IMG/VR virus record: IMGVR_UViG_3300028416_000009
Coordinates: 28,108 to 92,107 of that record
Direction: 5' to 3' (one strand)
Origin: a virus
DNA: 64,000 bases
Shown here one piece after another: positions 50,750 to 58,762 of this stretch. How positions within the stretch are numbered: the first letter of the stretch is position 1; every line of letters starts with the position of its first letter. A program made the translations under genes and the position numbers. The notes beneath the pieces were generated by a model. The model searched no databases and was not told the DNA's origin. It saw only the letters and a program-made list of their open reading frames with translations.

Positions 50750-51317
50750 TTATACTATTGAAATAATCGGATTAGGGTGTGAGGTCGTAGCCTGTGAGTT
50801 AGACGGTAATGAGATGCGTAGTCTAAAAGACTACATGAAAAATAATAACATACCTTTAGAAGACATATTCAAAGAAGAGCAACACTTAAATAACATTGAT
50901 TTGGGAGTTAATTCTTGGTTTGAATTAGACGATATATGTCACGTATACGGGGCATATCCTAATAATTGTAGGGTTAAGGTTAAAGGGATTTGTAACGATA
51001 GCGTCAACATATTAACCACAACAACAATAAAAACATTCATAGACGACTATTATTCTTTAGTGGAGTTCGATAGTATACATTCAATTATGGATGAAAAAGG
51101 AGTGTTAGTCAAATCTACTCTAAAAACTAAAGAACCATTCAACCAAGATTTACTTACGTTATTAGTCACTAAAATTGAGACGTTAAAAAATCCCTTATAT
51201 TTAGTAACAGGTTTTATGTATGGGGATGAGTATCTTAAATTGGAAACTGTCATTGCTGAAGAATTACGTCTTAAAACTTATATCAATAAAACCACAGATA
51301 ATTTAATAATTTTATAG
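50742..51317 (+). CDS. Phage protein, unknown; paralogue of the gene at 58763
   Basis: 191 residues. Its front (YTIEIIGLGCEVVACELDGNE) matches the layout of the protein at 58763 (YRVKVYGREITSSAHSLTDDE), and the following aromatic strand WFELDDICHVYG also aligns, so they are probably paralogues. No function assigned. Confidence 0.6.
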   Translation: MYSYTIEIIGLGCEVVACELDGNEMRSLKDYMKNNNIPLEDIFKEEQHLNNIDLGVNSWFELDDICHVYGAYPNNCRVKVKGICNDSVNILTTTTIKTFIDDYYSLVEFDSIHSIMDEKGVLVKSTLKTKEPFNQDLLTLLVTKIETLKNPLYLVTGFMYGDEYLKLETVIAEELRLKTYINKTTDNLIIL

Positions 51318-51351
51318 AGTTTGGATTATTTATTATAATAATCTTTACTAT

Positions 51352-51672
51352 ATGAACGAAATTAGAAATATATCCGTTATTCAAGAGAATCTTTTACTAT
51401 GTTACGATTTAGCCAAATTAGAAGATGGTATTCGTAATATTGATTATATCTATATCAGTAGATTTTTATCGTCGTTAAGTTCAGAAGAATTAATGTCTTT
51501 ATGGACTAATTCCATTACCCCTGATTATGTTTCAGATTTAGATTTAGTGTATGACTTATGTAAATGGATAATACCTAAATTAGAAGAATTAGAATGGTAT
51601 GAGTCTTGTCATAACGTTTTAAAAGTCACTGACGATTGTGAATTGTATTTGGCAAACTTCCCTAATATTTAA
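51352..51672 (+). CDS. Small protein with ExYExC-like motif
   Basis: 106 residues, helical, with LEELEWYESCHNVLKV near the end. Fifth-to-sixth member of the small-protein family seen at 11750, 13215, 20342 and 52767. The front half differs and is longer. Confidence 0.6.
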   Translation: MNEIRNISVIQENLLLCYDLAKLEDGIRNIDYIYISRFLSSLSSEELMSLWTNSITPDYVSDLDLVYDLCKWIIPKLEELEWYESCHNVLKVTDDCELYLANFPNI

Positions 51673-51683
51673 TTGGCACAAAA

Positions 51684-51706
51684 AAAACCCACTTATGTGG
51701 GTTTTA
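51684..51706. terminator. Terminator
   Basis: AAAACCCAC/GTGGGTTTT hairpin with a TTAT loop, between convergent genes. Confidence 0.8.
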
Positions 51707-51724
51707 TAATGTTTTCTTAGTCCT

Positions 51725-52048
51725 TTAGTTGGAAGAACCTCCACCGGCACCTGAACCTCGTACGGCTCTGCCTCCACCACCTCTGTTGTTTGATGAACTA
51801 CTTCCACCACCACCTCGTGTTGTTGTTGTTGTTGTCCCTGAACTACTTCCACCACCTCCTTGTGTTGTTGTTGTTGTTCCTGAACCATTTCCTGAACCAT
51901 TTGATGAGCTACTTCCACCACCTCCTTGTGTTGTACTAGTAGTTACATTACTGGTTGTCGTATTAGTTGTTGTTCCTGATGATTTTTTATTTTTGTAAAT
52001 CACGAACCCTACAATTACTACCGCTAAAATAATTAAAACTGTTGTCAT
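51725..52048 (-). CDS. Membrane-anchored Gly/Ser/Thr-rich repeat protein
   Basis: 107 residues: N-terminal membrane helix (about 3-17, TVLIILAVVIVGFVIY) and then a low-complexity tail with repeats such as TTTQGGGGSSS and TTTRGGGGSSSS. Tail may be a flexible display linker. The proline-rich plus-strand frame over it is a shadow. Confidence 0.6.
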   Translation of the reverse strand: MTTVLIILAVVIVGFVIYKNKKSSGTTTNTTTSNVTTSTTQGGGGSSSSNGSGNGSGTTTTTQGGGGSSSGTTTTTTRGGGGSSSSNNRGGGGRAVRGSGAGGGSSN

Positions 52049-52065
52049 AATAATATATTTTTGTT

Positions 52066-52713
52066 TTACTGTTTATGTATTTTCCCAACACAAAATCGGT
52101 CAATACCCATGTTATTAAGAATGTAGTTAATTCCTTTTTCAATGTCAAATAATTTTTCACTATATTCGGAAGGAATCTCCTCTTCAAGTAAATCAATACT
52201 TGGTAATGTGTTATCTATTAGGTCTACTATTATAATATGTTCCCCACTTATTGATAATCCTTTTATATTATATTTCTCGGATAATTTTCTTCGAGCCTCA
52301 TCTATTATAAATAGTAATTTTCTATCCATTTGTTCAACCATATCACAATCTAACTCTAAATCTGTAGGTTTAGGTTTATTAGATATTGATATTATTTTAA
52401 ACTTTCTAAGTATACTACCTAACATAATTACGTCTAAAGTTGCGTATATGTCTTGATACACCCAACCAAAATCATTTACGATTGTTTCATAAAAATATTC
52501 TACGTAGAACTCTTCATTTGGTTTTAGACTGTCAACGTCAAACCACTTATCCCCATCAAAACTTACTTTACCTTTTAACCCCCAAGCTGATAGGTATAAC
52601 GTACCTCCACACATAACAGGTTTATTAAAGATAAATGTAAAATCCGCGTACGGATGTTTGATGTTAATTTCCTTACCGTTTAAAAAGTCGATGGTTTCTT
52701 CAATGTTCTTCAT
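52066..52713 (-). CDS. Phage protein, unknown
   Basis: 215 residues. Beta-rich front (ADFTFIFNKPVMCGGTLYLSAWGLKGKVSFDG) and a helical back half with a short LEEEIPSEYSEKL linker. TATTTATA is four bases before the ATG. Family not recognised. Confidence 0.6.
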   Translation of the reverse strand: MKNIEETIDFLNGKEINIKHPYADFTFIFNKPVMCGGTLYLSAWGLKGKVSFDGDKWFDVDSLKPNEEFYVEYFYETIVNDFGWVYQDIYATLDVIMLGSILRKFKIISISNKPKPTDLELDCDMVEQMDRKLLFIIDEARRKLSEKYNIKGLSISGEHIIIVDLIDNTLPSIDLLEEEIPSEYSEKLFDIEKGINYILNNMGIDRFCVGKIHKQ

Positions 52714-52717
52714 ATTA

Positions 52718-52725
52718 TATAAATA
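52718..52725 (-). promoter_or_regulatory. TATTTATA motif, candidate phage late promoter
   Basis: TATTTATA on the minus strand, four bases before the start at 52713. Confidence 0.35.
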
Positions 52726-52766
52726 TTTAACTTTATTTATTTTTAACCTTTGGTATCATTTAAGAG

Positions 52767-53009
52767 ATGAGAAACTTAATAATAGATTGGTACGATGAAA
52801 TGATTTCGATAAATGAGGAACGTGAAAACTACGAGGCTTGTTCGTATTTTAAAACGTCTAAAGACGCGTACCTTAATTTCGAAAACGAAGGTACGGTATT
52901 ATTTAGAGGTAAACGTTATAACTCCGAAGAAATTATAGAATTAATAAAAAACGAAAAAGGTCCTATTGGTGAAATATTACAATCAAATAAAGGGGCTAAA
53001 AGTAGTTAA
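52767..53009 (+). CDS. Small protein with ExYExC-type motif
   Basis: 80 residues. INEERENYEACSYFKTSKD near the front has the family signature seen in the other small proteins, here near the N-terminus. It also has VLFRGKRYNSEEIIELI after it. Followed by a structured non-coding stretch and terminator. Confidence 0.58.
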   Translation: MRNLIIDWYDEMISINEERENYEACSYFKTSKDAYLNFENEGTVLFRGKRYNSEEIIELIKNEKGPIGEILQSNKGAKSS

Positions 53010-53101
53010 AATAACAGTGTGGTTTGAAGACCACTCTTAGGACCGTCTATAGTTATGGGCGATAGAGACCAGAAGTTCGCTACTTTCTGGTCTCGTTTTT
53101 T
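53010..53101 (+). ncRNA. Structured leader/tail RNA ending in a terminator
   Basis: Hairpin GTGGT/ACCAC with a TTGAAG loop (about 53019-53034), an unpaired stretch with CCGTCTATAG, then a terminator hairpin GAGACCAGAA/TTTCTGGTCTC (53065-53074 with 53084-53094) and six T. It may be a small RNA or a 3' UTR. No gene lies in it. Confidence 0.5.
53065..53101 (+). terminator. Terminator
   Basis: Stem GAGACCAGAA/TTTCTGGTCTC with T tract. Confidence 0.85.
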
Positions 53102-53124
53102 ATAAAACAAATGTATTTATTAAT

Positions 53125-53427
53125 ATGGACAAAAAAGAAAAACTATATAACTACTTAGTTATTAAGGGATACGAAAAGACCTGGGGTGATATATATCGTC
53201 AAATTAGAGAGGAATTAAAATCTTTAGGTGTTACTGACCCAACTAGGGTTAATAAAATTTCGGCTAGACTTATGAGTCTTAAAGGTCAGATTATGGATGT
53301 TAACGATAAGATGAAACGAGAATGTAAGTTTTTCGGGTTTGATATGGAAACTGAAGTGGATAGTATGATTATTGAGTTCTTACAACCAATATCGGACGAA
53401 ATCGATAACGATATTCCTTTATCTTAA
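53125..53427 (+). CDS. Small helical protein, unknown
   Basis: 100 residues, helical with a charged front (MDKKEKLYNYLVIKGYEKTW) and a segment TRVNKISARLMSLKGQIMDVNDKM. No family recognised. Overlaps the convergent membrane-protein gene by 4 bases. Confidence 0.55.
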   Translation: MDKKEKLYNYLVIKGYEKTWGDIYRQIREELKSLGVTDPTRVNKISARLMSLKGQIMDVNDKMKRECKFFGFDMETEVDSMIIEFLQPISDEIDNDIPLS

Positions 53428-53753
53428 CAATCTTTTTTATCACAATCTTTACAATCGTCATCTCCTTCGGCTGCGTCGATTAGTTCTCTCTCAACCTGAT
53501 TGTCTTTTTGAAACCAAAAATCTATTATTTTACCATAAGACGCGATGAACGCACCTAATACCAACAAAAGTATTTCTTTCCATTCTTGGTCTATCGGATT
53601 GGTATCACCTAAAAGAGCCATTCCAATACCACCCATAATAAGTAAAAAGGTTAATAACACAACCGTTGTAATTATAAGTCTATTTCTACTAGCGTTTTTA
53701 ATTAAACTTAAAAACTCACGCTCTTTTAATCTGTCTCTTTCTTTTTGATTCAT
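53424..53753 (-). CDS. Membrane protein with Cys-rich tail
   Basis: 109 residues from ATG 53753. Basic front (MNQKERDRLKEREF), one or two membrane segments (about 30-52 and 66-85), and a tail DDDCKDCDKKDC with three cysteines. TATTTATA ends three bases before the ATG. Confidence 0.55.
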   Translation of the reverse strand: MNQKERDRLKEREFLSLIKNASRNRLIITTVVLLTFLLIMGGIGMALLGDTNPIDQEWKEILLLVLGAFIASYGKIIDFWFQKDNQVERELIDAAEGDDDCKDCDKKDC

Positions 53754-53756
53754 ATA

Positions 53757-53764
53757 TATAAATA
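53757..53764 (-). promoter_or_regulatory. TATTTATA motif, candidate phage late promoter
   Basis: TATTTATA on the minus strand, three bases before the start at 53753. Confidence 0.35.
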
Positions 53765-53806
53765 TCACAATATTGTTATATTTATATTAAAGACAAGTTA
53801 ATTAAT

Positions 53807-54475
53807 ATGGAAATAAGTAAAATGGAAAAGTCGTTTGATTCATTATTTAGGTCATTATATGGTGAGACCTTTTTAGTTGGGAATGCAATTACCTTAAAAT
53901 ACACAGGTTTGGGTGAGACACTTATTATCGCATCAGGTAGACCAACAATCAATCCTTTATTTGATTTTATATCCACTAGAAAAAGTTTTTCCTATGAGTA
54001 TTTAATGGGTGAAGTATGTGGTAGGATAAATAAAGTTCTTAAATACTTAAGTTATCATGAAGATATGTTCAATGTCAGTTTCAATGTTCCTGATATCTAT
54101 TTAACAGAGGAGGATACTAAACGTATGGACAATGCTTTAAATTCTCTAAAAAAGTTATCATTTTATGAAACACCTGAAATGGGTGATGTTGTTGGTGAAA
54201 TAGAAATTTTACCCTTAGACACTTCTAAATTATGGACTAAACAAATTGGTAATGAGATTATATTCAGACATACTATTTTTTTAGAAAGTGGGTGGGTTAA
54301 ATTAGGTGATGATTCTATCGTTGATTTACCGACTAATAGTACATACCATTCACTAATTTTCCATCGATTAGAAAATGATTATTATTGTCCTCAAATTAAT
54401 GACTTAACATTATCTTTAGACAAACCATTATTTTCAGACTCGACAGTAGTACAGAGAATTCTTACTGTGGTTTAG
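53807..54475 (+). CDS. Phage protein, unknown
   Basis: 222 residues, mixed alpha/beta with GNAITLKYTGLGETLIIASGRP at the front and IIFRHTIFLESGWVKLGDDSIV in the second half. No motif known to me. Lies between the membrane-protein gene and rfbC. Confidence 0.55.
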   Translation: MEISKMEKSFDSLFRSLYGETFLVGNAITLKYTGLGETLIIASGRPTINPLFDFISTRKSFSYEYLMGEVCGRINKVLKYLSYHEDMFNVSFNVPDIYLTEEDTKRMDNALNSLKKLSFYETPEMGDVVGEIEILPLDTSKLWTKQIGNEIIFRHTIFLESGWVKLGDDSIVDLPTNSTYHSLIFHRLENDYYCPQINDLTLSLDKPLFSDSTVVQRILTVV

Positions 54476-54499
54476 TCTTTAAAATAATTAAAAATATAC

Positions 54500-54507
54500 T
54501 ATTTTTG
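54500..54507 (+). promoter_or_regulatory. -7 element for rfbC
   Basis: TATTTTTG, 17 bases before the ATG at 54525; no clear -33. Confidence 0.35.
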
Positions 54508-54524
54508 TATAAACCAATTAAGTT

Positions 54525-55076
54525 ATGAAATTCAGAAAAACATTTATTGAGGGACCTGTAGAGTTTACCCCTATACAACATAAGGACGAAAGAGGAGTTT
54601 TCTCGGAAACTTATAGTCAGATACTATTAGAGAAAAATGGATTCAATTATAAGTTTATCCAAGAAAATCAAACAACATCAAAAAAAGGTGTCTTTAGAGG
54701 AATACACTGTCAATTACCACCATATACTCAAGGTAAGTTAGTGAGAGTTGTTAAGGGTAAAGTTGTTGATTTTGCAATAGACCTTAGAAGAACTTCAGAT
54801 ACTTACGGACAATGGGAATCAGTAATCTTAGACGGAGATGTAGGAAACCAATTTTGGGTACCACCTGGATTTGGACATGCGTTTTACACGTTAGAAGATG
54901 ATACCATTGTCACCTATAAATGTACTAATCTTTACGATAAAGAACACGAAGTCTGTATCGACTACACAGACGAAGATATCAACTTACCACTTAAAGACCT
55001 GAAAGACCTTATCATATCTGACAAAGATAAGAATGGTGTTTCTTTTATGGATTTTAACAAAAAAAATCCTTGGTAG
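54525..55076 (+). CDS. rfbC: dTDP-4-dehydrorhamnose 3,5-epimerase
   Basis: 183 residues, full length for the family. DERGVFSETY at the front, FRGIHCQL with catalytic His61, GKLVRVVKGKVVDFAIDLR, and PPGFGHAFYTLEDD all match RmlC cupins. It makes dTDP-4-keto-rhamnose from dTDP-4-keto-6-deoxyglucose. RmlA, B and D are not seen, so it may borrow the host pathway and redirect surface sugars (inference). Confidence 0.93.
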   Translation: MKFRKTFIEGPVEFTPIQHKDERGVFSETYSQILLEKNGFNYKFIQENQTTSKKGVFRGIHCQLPPYTQGKLVRVVKGKVVDFAIDLRRTSDTYGQWESVILDGDVGNQFWVPPGFGHAFYTLEDDTIVTYKCTNLYDKEHEVCIDYTDEDINLPLKDLKDLIISDKDKNGVSFMDFNKKNPW

Positions 55077-55099
55077 TATCCTTTTTTTGTTTATCTTTG
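55070..55099 (+). promoter_or_regulatory. Host-type promoter
   Basis: TTG (55070-55072), 19 bases, TATCTTTG (55092-55099), upstream of the gene at 55122. Confidence 0.7.
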
Positions 55100-55121
55100 T
55101 AGTATCAAAATAAGACAAGAT

Positions 55122-55454
55122 ATGGCAAGAGAAAAATTATGGCGTAACAATTTAGGGGAGTATAACTACCAATTCAATTGGATTGATGAAAATGGGGATA
55201 CTTGTGGTTTCAATGATGTATGGGCACCTAACAAACCTGAAGCGGTTAAAAGAGCGAAGAAAATGGAGTCTAAAGCGCATTGGGCTCTTTGGGATGAAGA
55301 CAAACGTGAATACGTAACTGTACCTAACAAAGTAGAAGGTAAAGGTCATTGCTTTCGTATGAAGGGTATGTATGCTGATACTAAGTCAATGTATAAGGCG
55401 AAATATAGTGAAGCGGAAAAGATGAACAGATTAGGTTGGATGATGTCGAATTAG
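55122..55454 (+). CDS. Small basic protein, unknown
   Basis: 110 residues with the aromatic front LWRNNLGEYNYQFNWIDENGDTCGFNDVWAP and a basic, His-containing end (KGHCFRMKGMYADTKSMYKAKY). The Trp-rich, strand-like front may bind nucleic acid or a partner. It has a canonical host promoter. Family not recognised. Confidence 0.6.
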   Translation: MAREKLWRNNLGEYNYQFNWIDENGDTCGFNDVWAPNKPEAVKRAKKMESKAHWALWDEDKREYVTVPNKVEGKGHCFRMKGMYADTKSMYKAKYSEAEKMNRLGWMMSN

Positions 55455-55466
55455 ACATCATTTAAC

Positions 55467-55497
55467 TTTGTTGTATCAATTTAATTTTGTATCTTTA
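55467..55497 (+). promoter_or_regulatory. Host-type promoter for the NlpC/P60-type lipoprotein
   Basis: TTTG (55467-55470), exactly 19 bases, TATCTTTA (55490-55497). Confidence 0.65.
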
Positions 55498-55516
55498 TAG
55501 TCTAATAAAAAACATC

Positions 55517-56125
55517 ATGAAAAAAATAAAAAATATCTTAGTATTATTATCCGTATTAGTTTTAACACACTCTTGTGCTCAACCAACCTACACCCCTGAA
55601 AATGGTGATGTGATATTTCACACTTCAAAATCCAGACAAAGTAAAATGATTTCTGAGGTTACCGGCTCAAAGTTAACTCACGTGGGTATGGTATTCATTA
55701 ATGAAGGTAATACATACGTTTATGAGGCAGTACAACCTGTAAAACTAACCCCTATAGACCAATGGGTTAAAAGAGGAGTGGACTCAAAATACGTAGTTCT
55801 AAGAAGTAAGAACACTCTTAGCGGTGAAGAACTACTAAAGATGAAAAACTATGGTTTAAATCAAATAGGAAAAGATTATGACCTTAAATTTCAATGGTCT
55901 GACAGTAAGATGTATTGTTCTGAATTGATTTACAAAGTATTTGAGAGTGTAGGTATTGTTTTATCTGAAAAACATACATTCAAAGATTATGATTTAAAAA
56001 GTGAATCAGCTCAAATCGCCATTAAAAAACGTTACGGTAATAGTATTAACCTTAATGAACTTGTGGTTACACCGGTTGATTTACGTAAAAGTAATAAACT
56101 AAGAGTGGTGTTTAATAATTACTAA
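55517..56125 (+). CDS. YiiX-type permuted NlpC/P60 lipoprotein
   Basis: 202 residues from ATG 55517. Lipobox THSC. GDVIFHTSKSRQSKMIS then LTHVGMVFIN (His first) and MYCSELIYKVF (Cys later) is the permuted NlpC/P60 order of YiiX-like proteins; the Cys and His are both present. It would cleave an amide or peptide bond, possibly in peptidoglycan or lipid, on the periplasmic side. It converges on another permuted NlpC-like gene. Confidence 0.8.
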   Translation: MKKIKNILVLLSVLVLTHSCAQPTYTPENGDVIFHTSKSRQSKMISEVTGSKLTHVGMVFINEGNTYVYEAVQPVKLTPIDQWVKRGVDSKYVVLRSKNTLSGEELLKMKNYGLNQIGKDYDLKFQWSDSKMYCSELIYKVFESVGIVLSEKHTFKDYDLKSESAQIAIKKRYGNSINLNELVVTPVDLRKSNKLRVVFNNY

Positions 56126-57300
56126 ACCACAACTGAATCAACTGAGTACTTATTAAATTGTTTAATAACACCTGTTGGGTTTGGAAAACAAAAATCCCCC
56201 ATTGGTACTCCACCCGCTTTCGCTATTTCGATAGTGTATGTTCCGCAATTAGCATCATCATCACTTGTTGAACCATCAAAAGCTTCATATTTTTTAGTTG
56301 TGACTTTAGTTGCTTGACTTATTGAATCATTAACGTTAGTAACAGGTATCAAACGACAATCCATTTTCTGTGTTGGACCCTCACCCTGACTATTTGATTT
56401 AATTTTAGTACAAATATCTTTAAAGTTATTCACAATACCATCATTGATTTCAGCGATTTTACCTAAACCTTTACTTTTAGTAATTCCATAACCTTTATCT
56501 GCTCCTGAATATCTACCAAACTCAAAAATACTAACTTGTCCATTAGGTTCCACAGTCGCAATACCCATATGACCTAATTTACCATATGTGTCATCACTAC
56601 TTCCACCTGTTACATATTTTAGGATTGGAGTAAACCATGAACTTCCACCCTTTTCAATTTTAGGTTCATACTCTGGAAAAACAAATGGTATTAGAAAGTG
56701 ACCTATTGTTGTATCGTAGTCACCTTTAACCACTGAATCGTATAGTCCACCACTAAACTTAGATATCTTACTCGACATCGAATTAGAATCATCATAAAAA
56801 CTTTCCCATAACTCAAATAATTGTACTGTTTGACCTTCCTTGAAAGAATAAAGGTCTTTTTTCATTACAACATTAACAACGGCAACTTTCATAATGTACG
56901 AATTATCATGTTTACCTGTCTTATCTAAACTATACTTTTTAGCTATTTTAGGAAACGTTTTATTAACGTATTTTCTAAATGAATTTCCCTCTTCTTCGTT
57001 TTTAAATGAAGGGGTGTTACTATCCTTTACTTGATTATTATCGGATTTTGAATCGTCTGGATTACCTGTTGTGGTTGCGTTAGGGTACTTTTTATTAAGC
57101 TTATAAATAGATTTAGGATATTTATTAAGTGAAAACCATTTGGATTCTCCTTTTTTAGTCGCCATCCACTTATTGTTAACGACTTTATAATCGTACTTAC
57201 CGTCGTAGTCAGTATATATCTTTTCTTTTTGTTCCTTTAGTATGTTGCTTACAATAAGCTTAAGGTCTGCTTCTGTTAATTTAATTACCTTAGACGCCAT
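56122..57300 (-). CDS. Putative virion protein with permuted NlpC/P60-type domain (LKE leader)
   Basis: 392 residues. Leader MASKVIKLTEADLKLIVSNI followed by LKE-Q at residue 23. GHMGIATVEPNGQVSIFEFGRY (about 240-262) supplies the His and strand, and NCGTYTIEIAKAGGVP (about 353-368) the Cys, in the same permuted order as the neighbour at 55517. It could cleave peptidoglycan or a host amide during entry (inference). TATTTATA lies 33 bases upstream. Confidence 0.68.
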   Translation of the reverse strand: MASKVIKLTEADLKLIVSNILKEQKEKIYTDYDGKYDYKVVNNKWMATKKGESKWFSLNKYPKSIYKLNKKYPNATTTGNPDDSKSDNNQVKDSNTPSFKNEEEGNSFRKYVNKTFPKIAKKYSLDKTGKHDNSYIMKVAVVNVVMKKDLYSFKEGQTVQLFELWESFYDDSNSMSSKISKFSGGLYDSVVKGDYDTTIGHFLIPFVFPEYEPKIEKGGSSWFTPILKYVTGGSSDDTYGKLGHMGIATVEPNGQVSIFEFGRYSGADKGYGITKSKGLGKIAEINDGIVNNFKDICTKIKSNSQGEGPTQKMDCRLIPVTNVNDSISQATKVTTKKYEAFDGSTSDDDANCGTYTIEIAKAGGVPMGDFCFPNPTGVIKQFNKYSVDSVVV

Positions 57301-57301
57301 A

Positions 57302-57505
57302 TTAATCCGATTCTTTAATTGTCTTTATTATACTATAAATATAAACGCAAATGGAAATTGGCCATAAACCTATGATTTTAACCCTATCAACGTTAGAAAA
57401 TTTAATGGGTTCTTCATCAGACCACTCTTCCATGTCTTTTAATGAATAGTCTAAGTACGCCATAAATATGGTTCCAATAATCAAATATAAACTAATCCAA
57501 ACCAT
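57302..57505 (-). CDS. Small two-helix membrane protein
   Basis: 67 residues with hydrophobic segments about 3-20 and 44-62, short acidic loop (DMEEWSDEEP). It starts directly after the stop of the small zinc protein and ends one base before the gene at 57300. Possible envelope-active factor; function unknown. Confidence 0.55.
   Translation of the reverse strand: MVWISLYLIIGTIFMAYLDYSLKDMEEWSDEEPIKFSNVDRVKIIGLWPISICVYIYSIIKTIKESD
57334..57341 (-). promoter_or_regulatory. TATTTATA motif, candidate phage late promoter
   Basis: TATTTATA on the minus strand, 33 bases before the start at 57300, inside the membrane-protein gene. Confidence 0.4.
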
Positions 57506-57625
57506 CTATTTATCTTTTTCGTAGTAGTAATCAGTCTTACCACACTTAGTACATGTCCAACATTTATTATGGTCTGAACTACCAATTACAATCATTGGCG
57601 TTTTACATAGACATACTTTAGTCAT
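57506..57625 (-). CDS. Very small zinc-ribbon protein
   Basis: 39 residues: MTKVCLCKTPMIVIG then NKCWTCTKCGKT, five cysteines in CxC and CxxCxxC pairs that could hold one zinc ion. Its stop is next to the ATG of the membrane-protein gene and its start overlaps the stop of the gene at 57740. Confidence 0.6.
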   Translation of the reverse strand: MTKVCLCKTPMIVIGSSDHNKCWTCTKCGKTDYYYEKDK

Positions 57626-57740
57626 TATTAGGTTTTACTAACTTATCACCTAAAGTCTTAAAAAGATATAGACCTAATCCGATTAATGCTAAGTTACCCG
57701 CTTTCTTAGTGAAAGACTTTTTCTTCTTATCTTTATTCAT
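57618..57740 (-). CDS. Very small membrane protein
   Basis: 40 residues: basic front (MNKDKKKKSFTKK) and one hydrophobic helix (GNLALIGLGLYLFKTL). Overlaps the genes on both sides (8 bases each), consistent with a coupled operon. Confidence 0.55.
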   Translation of the reverse strand: MNKDKKKKSFTKKAGNLALIGLGLYLFKTLGDKLVKPNND

Positions 57741-57981
57741 CTTTATTTTGTTTTGTTGTGATTAACGCCAATAGTGCAGATGCTCTTTCTAAAACTTCTG
57801 ACATAATGACTGATTCTGCTATAGAGAATGAACCGTTCTTATTTGAGGTTTCTAAAATACTCACTAAGAATTGTATAATCACAGGTCCGTCTCCATTTCT
57901 TATATACTCTTTTAACTCTACAGGGTCGTCAAATTTTACTTTGTCCTGAAACATTGAAAATTGTGTTTTGTTATCTTCCAT
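57733..57981 (-). CDS. Small helical protein, unknown
   Basis: 82 residues from ATG 57981 (MEDNKTQFSMFQDKV), helical, with a patch IIQFLVSILETSNKNGSFSIAESVI. The stop of the next gene upstream ends one base before its ATG. No family. Confidence 0.55.
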   Translation of the reverse strand: MEDNKTQFSMFQDKVKFDDPVELKEYIRNGDGPVIIQFLVSILETSNKNGSFSIAESVIMSEVLERASALLALITTKQNKDE

Positions 57982-57982
57982 A

Positions 57983-58231
57983 TTATAATATATTAATTTC
58001 TTGGTTTTTATCAAGGTTCCTAACAATCTCTAAAAGTTTGGACAATTCATTTGAATTATATGTCTTATTTATTTCGACAAAATTAGAAGTTAGGTATTGG
58101 TCTTTAGGACCTATAACTTCAGGTTTGACTCTTGTTGGTACCGCAACACTATGACTACGGACATATTTAAAACTTACACGGTATCCGTTATCAAACTCAA
58201 ATATGATACTATCGTTCCATTCTCTAATCAT
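57983..58231 (-). CDS. Small protein, unknown
   Basis: 82 residues, beta-rich first half (IIFEFDNGYRVSFKYVRS) and helical end (NSNELSKLLEIVRNL). First gene of a five-gene minus-strand operon down to 57302, with a host-type promoter in front. Confidence 0.55.
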   Translation of the reverse strand: MIREWNDSIIFEFDNGYRVSFKYVRSHSVAVPTRVKPEVIGPKDQYLTSNFVEINKTYNSNELSKLLEIVRNLDKNQEINIL

Positions 58232-58249
58232 TACTTTAATCTTTTTACA

Positions 58250-58278
58250 AATATATGGTTTTTTAAAGAAATAAACAA
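58250..58278 (-). promoter_or_regulatory. Host-type promoter for the five-gene small-protein operon
   Basis: On the minus strand TATATTTG (58250-58257); TTG (58276-58278) lies 18 bases upstream. Confidence 0.5.
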
Positions 58279-58286
58279 TATTACTA

Positions 58287-58317
58287 TTGAAAGAATCTCG
58301 TCTTTGTAGTATATTTG
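58287..58317 (+). promoter_or_regulatory. Host-type promoter for the thioesterase
   Basis: TTG (58287-58289), 20 bases, TATATTTG (58310-58317). The ATG at 58322 is only four bases on, so the message is leaderless or nearly so. Confidence 0.65.
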
Positions 58318-58321
58318 TTCA

Positions 58322-58711
58322 ATGGAATTAATATCAACACACCCCGTTAAGAAATCAGACTTAGGATTTCACGGAAACTTATTTGGAGGTAAATTATTGG
58401 CATGGGTAGATGCTGCAGGAGCTGCATTCGCATCTCAAATATGTGATACACCAAGAATGGTCACAGTTCTTATTGATGAATGTGTGTTTAAGAAACCAGC
58501 AAAAGAAGGGCATCTACTTAAAATTTATGGTGATGTAGGACAAATTGGTCGAACTTCGGTAACACTGAAGGTTGAGGCTAGAAGTCACAACGTATACGAT
58601 GGGAGACAAGCAATTATCTTAGCTACTAATATTAAGTTTGTTAGGATAGATGAGCAAGGTGAAGCAATACCTATCAGTCAACGAGTTAAAGAAAAATACA
58701 ATTTAAAATAG
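58322..58711 (+). CDS. Acyl-CoA thioesterase, YciA-type hotdog fold
   Basis: 129 residues. GNLFGGKLLAWVDAAGAAFASQ is the HotDog motif with the catalytic Asp, followed by VFKKPAKEGHLLKIYGDV and SVTLKVEARSH, which fit the YciA/acyl-CoA hydrolase pattern. It would hydrolyse acyl-CoA in the cytoplasm and could alter host lipid or membrane composition. It is driven by a host-type promoter. Confidence 0.85.
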   Translation: MELISTHPVKKSDLGFHGNLFGGKLLAWVDAAGAAFASQICDTPRMVTVLIDECVFKKPAKEGHLLKIYGDVGQIGRTSVTLKVEARSHNVYDGRQAIILATNIKFVRIDEQGEAIPISQRVKEKYNLK

Positions 58712-58762
58712 GGAGTATTAATATTTTAACTATATTTGTTTAATAAAATAAAACACACACAG

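Noticed and set aside
51729-51998. Proline-rich plus-strand frame
   Set aside because: Complement of the Gly/Ser/Thr-rich tail of the minus-strand gene, which has a proper membrane helix and start.
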